NCBI RefSeq assembly: GCF_003351225.1
Contig: NZ_QQSY01000001.1
Coordinates: forward strand, 1,462,824-1,526,823
Direction of reading: 5' to 3'
DNA: 64,000 bases
Source of the DNA: Dyella solisilvae
GTDB lineage: Bacteria; Pseudomonadota; Gammaproteobacteria; Xanthomonadales; Rhodanobacteraceae
Positions 7,507-15,624 of the stretch are shown in pieces; position 1 is the first letter of the stretch; each line of letters starts with the position of its first letter. The notes under the pieces are model-generated. The model made no database searches and was not told where the DNA came from. It saw only the letters and a program-made list of their open reading frames with translations. A program made the translations under genes and the position numbers.

Positions 7507-9186
7507 ATGACAGCAGGAAGCACACGGGAAAGCTCCCCGAAGTACCAGGGAATGAAGCAGCAGCCATCCCATGATCATGCCAAATCATGGGGCAGCGTCC
7601 CGTATTCCGCGTTGGCAAATGGGTTGGCCGTCGGCGTATGGCTCCTTGCCCTTGTCTTTAACCTGTTGACGCTCGTCTGGAGCTGGAGCCAGCCGATCCT
7701 TGACCAGCACGGCTTTCGACAGACGCAAACGGCGCTCTCTGCCTATTGGCTGCATGCCGGCGGCCCCTTGCTCGCCTACCAGACGCCTACGCTGGGTGCC
7801 CCCTGGACCATCCCCTTCGAGTTCCCCCTTTACCAGTGGTTCGTGGCCGCACTCGCCGGCGTCCTACCCTTCAGCCTTGACCAGGTCGGACGACTGGTGA
7901 GCGATGGCTTTTTCCTCGCGACGCTTTGGCCGCTGGCGTCGATCACTCGCTCGTTGGGCGCGGACAGGAAGCTGTTCCTCGTGGCGAGCGGTTTGCTCGT
8001 GCTGTCGCCGATGTACCTGTTCTGGTCGCGAGCGCTGATGATCGAATCGACGGCGCTGTTCTTCTCAGTCGGTTTCGTCAGTCTTCTGATGGCCTACTTT
8101 CGGCGGCCCTCGACACTGCTCGTCGGCTGCCTAATCGCCGCCGCCGCCCTGGCGTCCTGCGTCAAGATCACTACCTTCGTGGGCTTTGCTCTGGCGGGAG
8201 CCATCATCACCCTGGCCGACTTTGCCAGGCACTGGCGCACTCACTCGATTAGCGCGCTGATGATGCGATATTTGTGGCCGGCGCTTGCCATCCTGATCGC
8301 CATCGTCACCCTTGCGATGTGGACGCACTACGCCGACGCGCTGAAAACGCAATCGAGGCTCGGCGCCGTGCTGACCTCGACGAATCTCAACGCATGGAAC
8401 TTCGGCACGTTCCCGCAACGAGTGAGCGGCGCACTGTGGCGTGACGTGGTGTGGGGCCGTTCCACTAGGGAAGCCATTGGTGCTGTTACGCCACTGATCC
8501 TCGCCCTGGCCGCCGCGGCTTACCTGGGAAAGAAGGCCATGGCGGGCCTGGGGGTGGCGCTCGTGCTCTATGTGGCACCGTTCCTCATCTTCACCAACCT
8601 TCATATCGTCCACAACTATTACCAGTACGCGAACGGCCTCTTCCTGGTGTTGGGATTGGCCTACGTGGCCTGGCAAGGATTGTCGCGCAACCCCCTGTTT
8701 GGTTCGGTGGTTTTCGTACTCCTGGTTGGCTTTGAATTGCTCGGCTTCCACCGATACTTCTATCCGGACATGAGGAAGGACATGAGCGACATACGGGCGC
8801 TTCGCGTCGCTTCATTCCTCGACAAGCAGCTGCCATCGGATGCAATGTTCGTTGGCTTTGGATTGGACTGGGCTTCGGATGTTCCGTACTACAGCAAGCG
8901 TAAGGCCCTGCTGTTCCCGGATTGGCACGAGACGGAAACGCTGCGCAACATGCGCCAGGCACCGTCGCAGTACACCGGAGGGCTCGCCTTGGGTGCCATC
9001 GTGGAATGCCCGAACAAGCTCGCGGACATGCCCGATATGCGCGATGCCTATGTGAGCTATATGCACGACGCTACGGCAGGTATGCAGCAGACAGTCATAT
9101 CGGACTGCAAAATCTACTACCGTGCTGCCGATGCAGGCGCAAGCACCGCTACGGCCCTGCCTTTGGCACCTCACGGGCCTGCATGA
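7507..9186 (+). CDS. GT-C fold glycosyltransferase, ArnT/GT39-like membrane protein
   Basis: 559 residues with about ten to twelve hydrophobic segments and a large C-terminal periplasmic part, the layout of GT-C enzymes that use polyprenyl-phosphate sugars (ArnT, PMT, arabinosyltransferases). The first periplasmic loop holds the acidic motif LDQHGFRQTQTA, followed by YQTPTLGAPW and PFEFPLYQW, which recur in the paralogue at 9356-10909. As the last gene of the DPA-like operon it is the natural acceptor-side transferase for the lipid-linked furanose (inference). The ATG at 7507 has only a weak Shine-Dalgarno; an in-frame ATG at 7552 is an alternative. The acceptor is unknown. Confidence 0.75.
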   Translation: MTAGSTRESSPKYQGMKQQPSHDHAKSWGSVPYSALANGLAVGVWLLALVFNLLTLVWSWSQPILDQHGFRQTQTALSAYWLHAGGPLLAYQTPTLGAPWTIPFEFPLYQWFVAALAGVLPFSLDQVGRLVSDGFFLATLWPLASITRSLGADRKLFLVASGLLVLSPMYLFWSRALMIESTALFFSVGFVSLLMAYFRRPSTLLVGCLIAAAALASCVKITTFVGFALAGAIITLADFARHWRTHSISALMMRYLWPALAILIAIVTLAMWTHYADALKTQSRLGAVLTSTNLNAWNFGTFPQRVSGALWRDVVWGRSTREAIGAVTPLILALAAAAYLGKKAMAGLGVALVLYVAPFLIFTNLHIVHNYYQYANGLFLVLGLAYVAWQGLSRNPLFGSVVFVLLVGFELLGFHRYFYPDMRKDMSDIRALRVASFLDKQLPSDAMFVGFGLDWASDVPYYSKRKALLFPDWHETETLRNMRQAPSQYTGGLALGAIVECPNKLADMPDMRDAYVSYMHDATAGMQQTVISDCKIYYRAADAGASTATALPLAPHGPA

Positions 9187-9238
9187 TGACATCGCCGACA
9201 GGGAGCGCAGGCAAGCCATCGGCGGCGATGCAGATCAC

Positions 9239-9294
9239 AAGGGCCTTGGCCGCGACGCGTGGCAACAACAAGCGTCACGACAAGGCCCTTTTTC
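9239..9294 (+). terminator. Long-stem terminator after the DPA-like operon
   Basis: A perfect ten-base outer repeat (AAGGGCCTTG / CAAGGCCCTT) encloses a second eight-base stem with one G-U pair, followed by a T-run on the forward strand. It lies 52 bases after the GT-C stop and ends the forward operon where it meets the convergent gene. Confidence 0.75.
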
Positions 9295-9355
9295 TAGATG
9301 ATCGTTTCGCCGCTTCCCGCATGAACGGGCACGCCGGCCGAAACGCAACCCTCCA

Positions 9356-10909
9356 TCAACGATAGAGTAAGCAATACCCGACGACCTGAGATGTCCTGTT
9401 GCTGGTCACGCTGTCCAGCAAGGCCTGGTAGTCCCTCTTCTTTGCTTCGTCGGTAGCCAGTCCGTTCGGGCAAACCACTACGCCGGCCAGCGTGTGGCCA
9501 TCAAGATAGGTCGCCAGATGATCCTTGACGTCCCGCAGAATGGGCGCTGTAGTGCGGTCCGGCACCAGAATGGCGCGTCGCCCGGCGTAGTACGGCACCT
9601 CGGAAGACCATTCCAGGCCAAAGCCCATGAACACGTCATTGGCCGGAATGCTCTGGCGCAGTTCGCTGGCCACCGCCAGCTCATGCTCCCGGCTTCCACG
9701 AAGCTCGTCGTCGAGGTAGTACTTCTGGTAGCCGTAGAAACCCAGCGCGGCGCCGGCGATCAGCAGGGGGCCCAGCAGGCCAGGCATCGCCTCGTCCAGG
9801 CTGACCATGGCGTAGCCCACGGCGGCAACGAGGAACACCGAATTGGCGAGCTGGTAGTAGTGGTGGACCAGATGGAGGTTGGTGAATATGTAAAACGGCA
9901 CTACGTAAAGACCCACTAGGCACAGGCACACGCGAATCTTGCCACGGCTGAGCTTGATGAGCGACCACAGGACCAGTACCAGTGGCACAAGCCATGAACC
10001 CAAGGCCTCGTTGGGCCCGCGAATCGCAACGACGCGGAGCAGATCCGGGCTCATTCGCTGTGGAAGCGTGCCGAAGTTCCACCTCTCCAGGGACTGTCCC
10101 GTAAACATCGCGGACAGCGGATTGGCAGACTTCAGGCCGTCGGCGTAGCGCACCCACAGCCAGAGCACGACGAGACTGATCAACATCGAGAAGCCAACAG
10201 AGATCACGGCCTTGATCGCCTCGCGCACATGGCCTTGACGCCATGTATTCAGGGCGTAGACGCACAACACGATCAAGCCGGCCAGTGAGAAGCCGACGAA
10301 CGTGGTGACCTTGACCAGTGCGGCCAGCGCTGCAACCAGCGTCAACTCCACATAGCCAGACACGGATTGGCCGCCACGCAGGTAGTCCTGCAGGGCCGCC
10401 AGAAACCAGATCGAGAAGAACAGGGCCGTCGATTCGATCATGAACGACCTCGCCCAGAAGGCGTAGATCGGTGAAAGCAGGAACAAAGCCCCGATCACGT
10501 AGAAAAGGCTGGTCCCATTGTGCAGATGGCGCGTGAGGCGGCGTAGAGGCCACAGGCAGGCCAGCGTGAACGACAGGCTGACAATGCGTCCCGCTTGGTC
10601 CACCGTCAGGCCCCAGAACACCTCTTTTATGAGGGCAACCAGCCACTGATACACGGGAAACTCGAAAGGTACCGACCAGGGCGCGCCGAAAACGGGCGTT
10701 TGATAGTCGAGCCATCCGCTGCCGTTGAGCAGCCACGTCACACTGATCGCCGTCTGGGCCTGGCGGAAAGCGTATTGCTCGGAAATCGGCGCGTTCCAAC
10801 TAAGCGCCAGTTGGAAAATGCAGAAGCCGACACCCAACAGCAAAAAGCCTCTTTCAATCCACCAGCGACTACGCTGAATCAGGCCGTCTTGATTGATGGA
10901 GATATTCAT
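9356..10909 (-). CDS. GT-C fold glycosyltransferase, paralogue of the 7507-9186 gene
   Basis: 517 residues with the same order of motifs as the forward paralogue: EQYAFRQAQTAIS in the first periplasmic loop, YQTPVFGAPW, PFEFPVYQW, FMIESTALFFS, VKVTTFVGFSLAG, and a C-terminal FMGFGLEWSSEVPYYAGRRAILVPD. The two genes are clearly duplicates that have diverged, and they now face each other tail to tail. The start lies nine bases after the stop of the secreted-protein gene upstream, so the two are probably cotranscribed. It is likely to use the same polyprenyl-phosphate donor as its paralogue, with a different acceptor or linkage (inference). Confidence 0.75.
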   Translation of the reverse strand: MNISINQDGLIQRSRWWIERGFLLLGVGFCIFQLALSWNAPISEQYAFRQAQTAISVTWLLNGSGWLDYQTPVFGAPWSVPFEFPVYQWLVALIKEVFWGLTVDQAGRIVSLSFTLACLWPLRRLTRHLHNGTSLFYVIGALFLLSPIYAFWARSFMIESTALFFSIWFLAALQDYLRGGQSVSGYVELTLVAALAALVKVTTFVGFSLAGLIVLCVYALNTWRQGHVREAIKAVISVGFSMLISLVVLWLWVRYADGLKSANPLSAMFTGQSLERWNFGTLPQRMSPDLLRVVAIRGPNEALGSWLVPLVLVLWSLIKLSRGKIRVCLCLVGLYVVPFYIFTNLHLVHHYYQLANSVFLVAAVGYAMVSLDEAMPGLLGPLLIAGAALGFYGYQKYYLDDELRGSREHELAVASELRQSIPANDVFMGFGLEWSSEVPYYAGRRAILVPDRTTAPILRDVKDHLATYLDGHTLAGVVVCPNGLATDEAKKRDYQALLDSVTSNRTSQVVGYCLLYR

Positions 10910-10918
10910 GCCGCCCCG

Positions 10919-11518
10919 TCAGCGCCCATGGATCAAATTGATGAAACGACCGTTGTCGCACGTGTAGGTCCAATTACCCGCGTTAAACGTCATGTAAACG
11001 TGGTATCTACCGACCGGCAGGTAGGCAAGATCCGCTTCTTCGACGAAACCCGGCTTTCGAAAGGCGGCTAAACCTCCGTGACTGTCCTGGACATCCGGCC
11101 TCGTCAGCCAATTGGTGACGGAAATGCTGAACCCTTGTCCCGCCTGATCATCGAAGAAGACCAGGTTGGCTTCCGATGGAACTCTATGGTTCACCTCATC
11201 AACGACCCAGCCCCCAAGGCCCACGACGCCCGAGGAAACCGTTTCATCGCCTGGTCCGAATTTGCGTCCAGCGATGTAGCCGAGGTTGCAACTGGCGACA
11301 CCATGAAACGGCAACGACTGGCTTGCGGGGGAAAGTGGCAGCGGCGAAAGTGCACGCAACTCGATCCCCGCCGCATGTACAGGGGGTAGCGCGGAATCAC
11401 CTACTTTCCTGGTAGCGAGCCCACGTGAACCGGCGACACTCACAAACAGGATCATGAGCACTGTGAGGCCGATCTTCGACTCACGAAGCGAGTTCGAGCG
11501 CCCATCGTTAAATGACAT
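10919..11518 (-). CDS. Secreted protein of unknown function with C-terminal CDNGR domain
   Basis: 199 residues. A hydrophobic N-terminus (IGLTVLMILFVSVAGS) indicates a signal peptide or anchor. The C-terminal half reads GGWVVDE...FFDDQ...RPDV...AYLPVGRYHVYMTF...TCDNGRFI, which matches the lipoprotein gene at 15019-15588 motif for motif. No family is recognised. I chose the second of two adjacent ATGs because AGGGG is five bases upstream of it; a GTG at 11536 is in frame. It is read nine bases ahead of the GT-C gene, so the domain may bind or present a glycan or its acceptor (inference). Confidence 0.6.
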   Translation of the reverse strand: MSFNDGRSNSLRESKIGLTVLMILFVSVAGSRGLATRKVGDSALPPVHAAGIELRALSPLPLSPASQSLPFHGVASCNLGYIAGRKFGPGDETVSSGVVGLGGWVVDEVNHRVPSEANLVFFDDQAGQGFSISVTNWLTRPDVQDSHGGLAAFRKPGFVEEADLAYLPVGRYHVYMTFNAGNWTYTCDNGRFINLIHGR

Positions 11519-11781
11519 CATTTCCCCTATTTTCACTTGACGAACCTTCGATCGACTGAAATTTTACATGCATGGGACAGGCCATCGCGTTGTTCGCTGA
11601 CATTCCAGCCTGTTGATCCTAGCCCCAGCCACCCGCAACCAGATTGCGCCAATGGCAGGTGTGCTCCTGCTCCGAATCGAGCGCTCCAGTGTATGTGACA
11701 TGGGCAAGCTCGAACTGGGCTGTATTGAGATTGAACCGCCTCAGGTTTCCGAGAGGCTCCATCCTTTGTGAGGCTGGAGTC

Positions 11782-12273
11782 ATGAAAACACCGAAGTTCG
11801 CCCCTGATTCACGAGGACGAGAGGTAAGAATGGTGCTGGAGCATCAGACGGTGTGCCCCTCACAGTGGGCGGCGATCCTGTCGATTGCACCGAAGATGGG
11901 TCGTATGCCGCGTGACGTCCTATCGCTAACTAGGCCCGCGCAGAAGAAAAAATTCGGCGACACTTTGGCCCCAAGGGGGCCCGTCGCTATCAAGAAGACC
12001 AATTTCACCGAAGAGCAGATGGTTGTTGCCCTGAAGCATGCCGAGGGCGGCAGGTCCGTGGAAAAGATATCCCGGAAGATGGGCGTCTCACAGGCGGCCT
12101 TTTACGCCTGGCGCGAAAAGTTTGCCGGTTTGGGGGTGTCCGATCTACGCGGGCGGCGCCAACTGGAGGAAGAGAGCCGCAAACTCAAGCAGTTGGTCGT
12201 TGCCTTGAGCTTGGACAAAGCGATGCTTCAGGGCGTACTCGACACCTCGCGGACGAATATTTTCATGGCTTGA
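11782..12273 (+). pseudogene. Chimeric remnant of IS3-family transposase orfA genes
   Basis: Starts as one orfA (MKTPKFAPDSRGRE..RMVLEHQ, then [14 protein letters not shown]) and loses similarity near 11910. From about 11989 it continues in the same frame as a second orfA of another subgroup (KKTNFTEEQMVVALKHAEGG, then VSQAAFYAWREKFAG and EEESRKLKQLVVALSLDKAML). The open frame is therefore an accident of fusion. The helix-turn-helix parts are recognisable, but no DDE catalytic domain follows. Confidence 0.6.
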
Positions 12274-12582
12274 ACCGGCGATCGAGCTCTGCCTGGGCAC
12301 AATACGCGCTGGCCTTGCGCGGGATCTCATTGACCTGGCAGAGCTCGCGAATCTCCCGCTCCAGTTGCTTGATGCGCTCGCGATCGGCCGTGGCGAGACC
12401 CGGGCGTAGTCCTTGGTCCCGGTCATGCCGACGCACCCAGTTACATAAGGTCTGCGGTGTACAACCCATCTTCGGCGCAATCGACAGGATTGCCGCCCAC
12501 ACAAGGAGTACTCCGTCCAGTGCTCCAGCACCATCCTCGCCGCTCGCTCTCGCACCCCGGGTAAGAACTTCGGCGTTTTCAT
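12263..12582 (-). pseudogene. Frameshifted IS3-family orfA remnant
   Basis: From the ATG at 12582 the frame gives [21 protein letters not shown]. Near 12510 the similarity jumps to another frame, continuing as [31 protein letters not shown] and ending ...[17 protein letters not shown] at 12263. One frameshift thus splits the HTH protein, and the orfB catalytic part is missing. This is a dead copy of the same element as the forward piece at 11782. Confidence 0.65.
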
Positions 12583-12780
12583 GAATCCAGATTCGCAAAG
12601 CTGGCAGCCTCTCGGAAACCCGGGGTGATTCACATCGGATTCGCAGTCTAGCCGCCAAATACGGATGGGCGCGCCGAAAGAGCTGCCATCGCTGCGGCAA
12701 GCGATGCCGATGCGGCTCGCTCATGTCCATAGCTTCCAGACAATCCAGCCATGAAAATACTCGCGTCGTAAGCGTATACC

Positions 12781-13650
12781 TTACTTGCGCGCACGAATAA
12801 GGATGGGAAGCATTAACCCGTAACCCCCGCCTGGGAAATTATTGGAAACGAACCCCGCAAAAACATCATAAGTGACCCCAAGCTTTACGTCTCGAAATCC
12901 TGCAGCGCGAAGATCGTCGAGCAAATCCCAGCCGTGGTGATAAAAAGCGAGAATACCTTCACTCGAATTCAATGGATCGCCGTGGAATTCGGGTGTTTCG
13001 AAGTGACGAAGAGTGCCATCCTCGTTCATTCTTGCCCGAATAAGTGTCTCTTCTCTTTCCACGAAAAATGGACAGGTGAAAATCGTCGCTCCACCAACGA
13101 TTAGCGCACGATGGCTCTCACTAATAGCTTGGCGGTAATCAGGAATATGCTCAAGAATATCGTTGTGAACAAGCAATCGGAGACTGTTATTTGCAAAGCT
13201 TAGTGAGACCAGTGACTCATGTCGGACTGAAGTCTCCGGGCCGCATGGATATTCCCCCCCCCCTTGATGCCCAGGACCAAGGTACTCACTTCCGATCAGA
13301 TCAGGAAAATGATTAGCCAGCCTTGCGTAAAGTGGAGTTACCCTCTCAAGCAAGAGAATGGATTTGGCACCGGCATTATCACCATGCATCTCCTCAACAA
13401 CTGCCTTGTAAATCAACCGGCACCGATTAGATAAACCGCAGTCGCTACAAAGAAGGCCCTCCCTCAGATTCGGGAGGTGACCAAGCATTGCACCACTCCG
13501 AATCTGCATCGTGGTCACGCGCTCACAACACACACAGTAACCATTAACTGAATCGATCGTGGAAAGCCATTCCTCAGAAGCTACTCTCAGACGCGCACAC
13601 TGATCGGCAAACGCCTGGAACTGTTCGCGTCCCTCAAGCCAATGAATCAT
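12781..13650 (-). CDS. SAM-dependent methyltransferase-like protein with Cys-rich N-terminus; G10 tract
   Basis: 289 residues. A CVCC...[13 protein letters not shown] cluster near residues 38-80 looks like a metal-binding knuckle. The remainder resembles a class I methyltransferase: [34 protein letters not shown] is the post-motif region of Methyltransf_11-type enzymes. The ATG at 13650 has GGGGGAAG just upstream; the frame remains open to 13740 but only with a TTG start. A run of ten G on the coding strand (13254-13263) encodes Gly-Gly-Gly around residue 130, in frame here. Base composition looks poorer in GC than the housekeeping genes. The target is probably a surface glycan (inference). 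Confidence 0.65.
   Translation of the reverse strand: MIHWLEGREQFQAFADQCARLRVASEEWLSTIDSVNGYCVCCERVTTMQIRSGAMLGHLPNLREGLLCSDCGLSNRCRLIYKAVVEEMHGDNAGAKSILLLERVTPLYARLANHFPDLIGSEYLGPGHQGGGEYPCGPETSVRHESLVSLSFANNSLRLLVHNDILEHIPDYRQAISESHRALIVGGATIFTCPFFVEREETLIRARMNEDGTLRHFETPEFHGDPLNSSEGILAFYHHGWDLLDDLRAAGFRDVKLGVTYDVFAGFVSNNFPGGGYGLMLPILIRARK
13254..13263 (-). repeat. Homopolymeric G10 tract inside the methyltransferase gene
   Basis: Ten consecutive C on the forward strand, G10 in the sense of the gene, in a region of moderate GC. The reading frame is intact across it, so the copy in this assembly would be in the ON state if the tract is variable. Confidence 0.85.
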
Positions 13651-13990
13651 GTCTTCCCCCACGCGCAGTGAAAAAAGATATTCAGGCGGCCGTGTTCGGA
13701 CACGACATACCCACCAATTTGGCAAGAGTGGCCACTTCAATTTGGTGACGGGTCAGATCGAACTGGCGGTGCGCCCCAGCTATCGACATCTACCCATCAG
13801 CGGTCATCGGGACCAGCCGCAACCTCTGAAGGACCGCTAGAAGATCCAGCTCTTTCTCCCTTGTGGGGCTCACAGCGCCCCCATCGAAGCGTACATCCCA
13901 GTAGAAATTCACCGGCGAACCGCTGGACCTCTGACTCAACCGCCGGCAGCCTGCGAAACGCTCCTTGGCTGCCAGCGAACTTAGTCGACT
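13651..13990. other. Intergenic region between the PhyH and methyltransferase genes
   Basis: About 340 bases with no recognisable gene. Short open frames run through it, but none has a good ribosome site or family likeness. Part may be the decayed 3' end of a lost gene. I see no strong terminator or repeat. Confidence 0.5.
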
Positions 13991-14950
13991 TCATCGTGCA
14001 CTCGAACTGGGCAACTGATTCCGGTCCAGCGGCAACCATGGATAGTCATACGCGAAGCCGCCATTTAGCGTCAACCCGTCGCCATTCGGTCGCCGATGCT
14101 CCTTCGGGTAGGCGCTCAACGAGGTGTAGTGCGTGACATAAGACTTGCGGGTAAGCGCCGGGTTGTTGATGGCCGTACCCTCATGAATCAAATTGCCGTG
14201 CCAAATGAGCACGTCACCTCGCTTTGGAAGGAAGACTTCCGGCGCAATGGCCGCCTCCTGGACTCTTCCCTCAAGGTACCTCGAGAATTCGATGGGGGTC
14301 CTGACGCTAGCCGGCTCCAGCAGAATGCTCCCTTGGCCCCAGTCGAAGAATCCCGAGACTTCCGGCTGGTGAGAACCGGGATAGTAGGCAAGGGGACCGG
14401 AGTCGGGATGGATATCCTCGAGCGGTATCCAACTGGCAGCCAAGTGTGCCAACTTGGTCTGGCATCGCACATACGGATAATCCACATGCGCCGGCTGTTG
14501 ACTGCCACGATAGAACGTTAGCGATTGCAAGGCACAGGCGGGCGAACCAAAGACGTGCTCGAGGAACTCTGTCACCACCGGCGTCAAGCTCAATTGGCCC
14601 GCCGCCCGGGAGATGGAATGGATGCTGTTGAACTTGACTCCATCCGAATCAAGCTCTTCGTCGGTAAACGTGGCAATGTCTTTTTGAACGCCCTTGATTT
14701 CAGCGCTGAGCTCGAAGTCCCGATGATGCCTGCGCAGATACTCCACGTCATTGAGCAAGGCTTCGATCAAGGCGGAGTCCACAGCACGCTCGAAAATCAC
14801 AACACCGCGGCTATGCCAGTCGCTAAGCTTTTGTTCCAGGTCGTGACCCGCGCGGTCCGAAACTTTCGCCAGGTATCCGCTAACGTCAGCTCCGTCGAGA
14901 TCGATCCAGGTGCGGCTCGACATCCAGTCATCTTTCGTAAACAGCTTCAT
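13991..14950 (-). CDS. Phytanoyl-CoA dioxygenase (PhyH) family Fe(II)/2-oxoglutarate oxygenase
   Basis: 319 residues. The iron facial triad is visible as H-V-D in QQPAHVDYPYV and a distal His in GNLIHEGTAI. The Arg in LTRKSYVTHYTS is placed to bind 2-oxoglutarate, and YYPGSHQPE is typical of PhyH proteins. A very good ribosome site (AGGGAGGAATTGA) precedes the ATG. Enzymes of this family in polysaccharide clusters may hydroxylate a sugar or lipid intermediate, or act on small molecules. The substrate here is unknown; membership of the reverse-strand polysaccharide block is the only clue. Confidence 0.82.
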   Translation of the reverse strand: MKLFTKDDWMSSRTWIDLDGADVSGYLAKVSDRAGHDLEQKLSDWHSRGVVIFERAVDSALIEALLNDVEYLRRHHRDFELSAEIKGVQKDIATFTDEELDSDGVKFNSIHSISRAAGQLSLTPVVTEFLEHVFGSPACALQSLTFYRGSQQPAHVDYPYVRCQTKLAHLAASWIPLEDIHPDSGPLAYYPGSHQPEVSGFFDWGQGSILLEPASVRTPIEFSRYLEGRVQEAAIAPEVFLPKRGDVLIWHGNLIHEGTAINNPALTRKSYVTHYTSLSAYPKEHRRPNGDGLTLNGGFAYDYPWLPLDRNQLPSSSAR

Positions 14951-15018
14951 TCAATTCCTCCCTGTGCGCAGCGGTTAGCCGCTTAAGGCGCAGCACATCA
15001 CCGTCGCGTCTTTCAACT

Positions 15019-15588
15019 TTAAGGACCAACTGCCACCATGCGACCGTTGTCACACGCACTTAGTGAGCCTCCATCGGCAACAGCTAGGTAAACATGGTAA
15101 TCCGCCGCAGGCAGGCCTTTCAGGTCCAACTCGACCGTAAAGCCAGCATGCGCAGCCTTTTGCCCCAAGTCCGCCTCCACATCCGGGCGATCAATGGACG
15201 GCACAATGGCCTTCTCAAAGAAACGGGAAGACGCCTTGTCCTCAAAACGAATCACGTAGCGGGGGGACGCTACCTGCGGCGCGGCAATCCACCCAGAGAA
15301 GTGAACCGGCTTTGCGCTTGACACGGCAATCTTCTGACCTTGGAAAACGGCGCTATCCAGGCGTTCGATATTGCAGGTCTTCAACTCCCCAACATCGCTC
15401 CCCGGCTGATAAGCAGCCAGAGCCTCGGACTTCACGTCACCCTGCACGGTAGCCGCTGCCTCCGCCTTTTGGTCCGCCCGCTTCTGCTGGCCGACCTGTG
15501 CGGTCTGATTTGGTTCGTGACAACCCACGAGCGCACTAGATGCGAGACATACCACCGCCAAAACAGACTTTCTATTCCACGTTCTCAT
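15019..15588 (-). CDS. Lipoprotein with CDNGR domain, related to the 10919-11518 protein
   Basis: 189 residues from the ATG at 15588, chosen because GGAG lies eight bases upstream; the frame opens at 15618. A lipoprotein signal ends in LASSALVGC. After a charged linker rich in Gln, Ala and Lys the C-terminal domain reads HFSGWIAAP...YVIRFED...RPDVEADLG...GLPAADYHVYLAV...CDNGRMVAVG. The GW, RPDV, LP-YHVY and CDNGR landmarks are shared in order with the protein at 10919-11518. The role is unknown. Both copies sit within the polysaccharide block, which suggests outer-membrane or periplasmic glycan handling (inference). Confidence 0.65.
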   Translation of the reverse strand: MRTWNRKSVLAVVCLASSALVGCHEPNQTAQVGQQKRADQKAEAAATVQGDVKSEALAAYQPGSDVGELKTCNIERLDSAVFQGQKIAVSSAKPVHFSGWIAAPQVASPRYVIRFEDKASSRFFEKAIVPSIDRPDVEADLGQKAAHAGFTVELDLKGLPAADYHVYLAVADGGSLSACDNGRMVAVGP

Positions 15589-15624
15589 CACCCTCACTCC
15601 AATTATCGATTTGCCCACTGGTGC

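Larger units (their letters stand above)
11732..12632. mobile_element. Degenerate IS3-family relic with inverted ends
   Basis: The region starts with TGAACCGCCTCAGGTTTCC at 11732 and ends with the reverse complement of TGAATCACCCCGGGTTTCC at 12632, so two related IS ends face inward. Each is followed by a start of the same transposase orfA (MKTPKF...RMVLEH): one forward at 11782, one reverse from 12582. Between them lies a piece of a different IS3-type orfA. No complete transposase remains. The region marks at least two insertions followed by decay inside the polysaccharide locus. Confidence 0.7.

Noticed and set aside
13797-14039. Reverse-strand 80-codon frame between the PhyH and methyltransferase genes
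   Set aside because: It overlaps the end of the PhyH gene, has no ribosome site and shows no family likeness.
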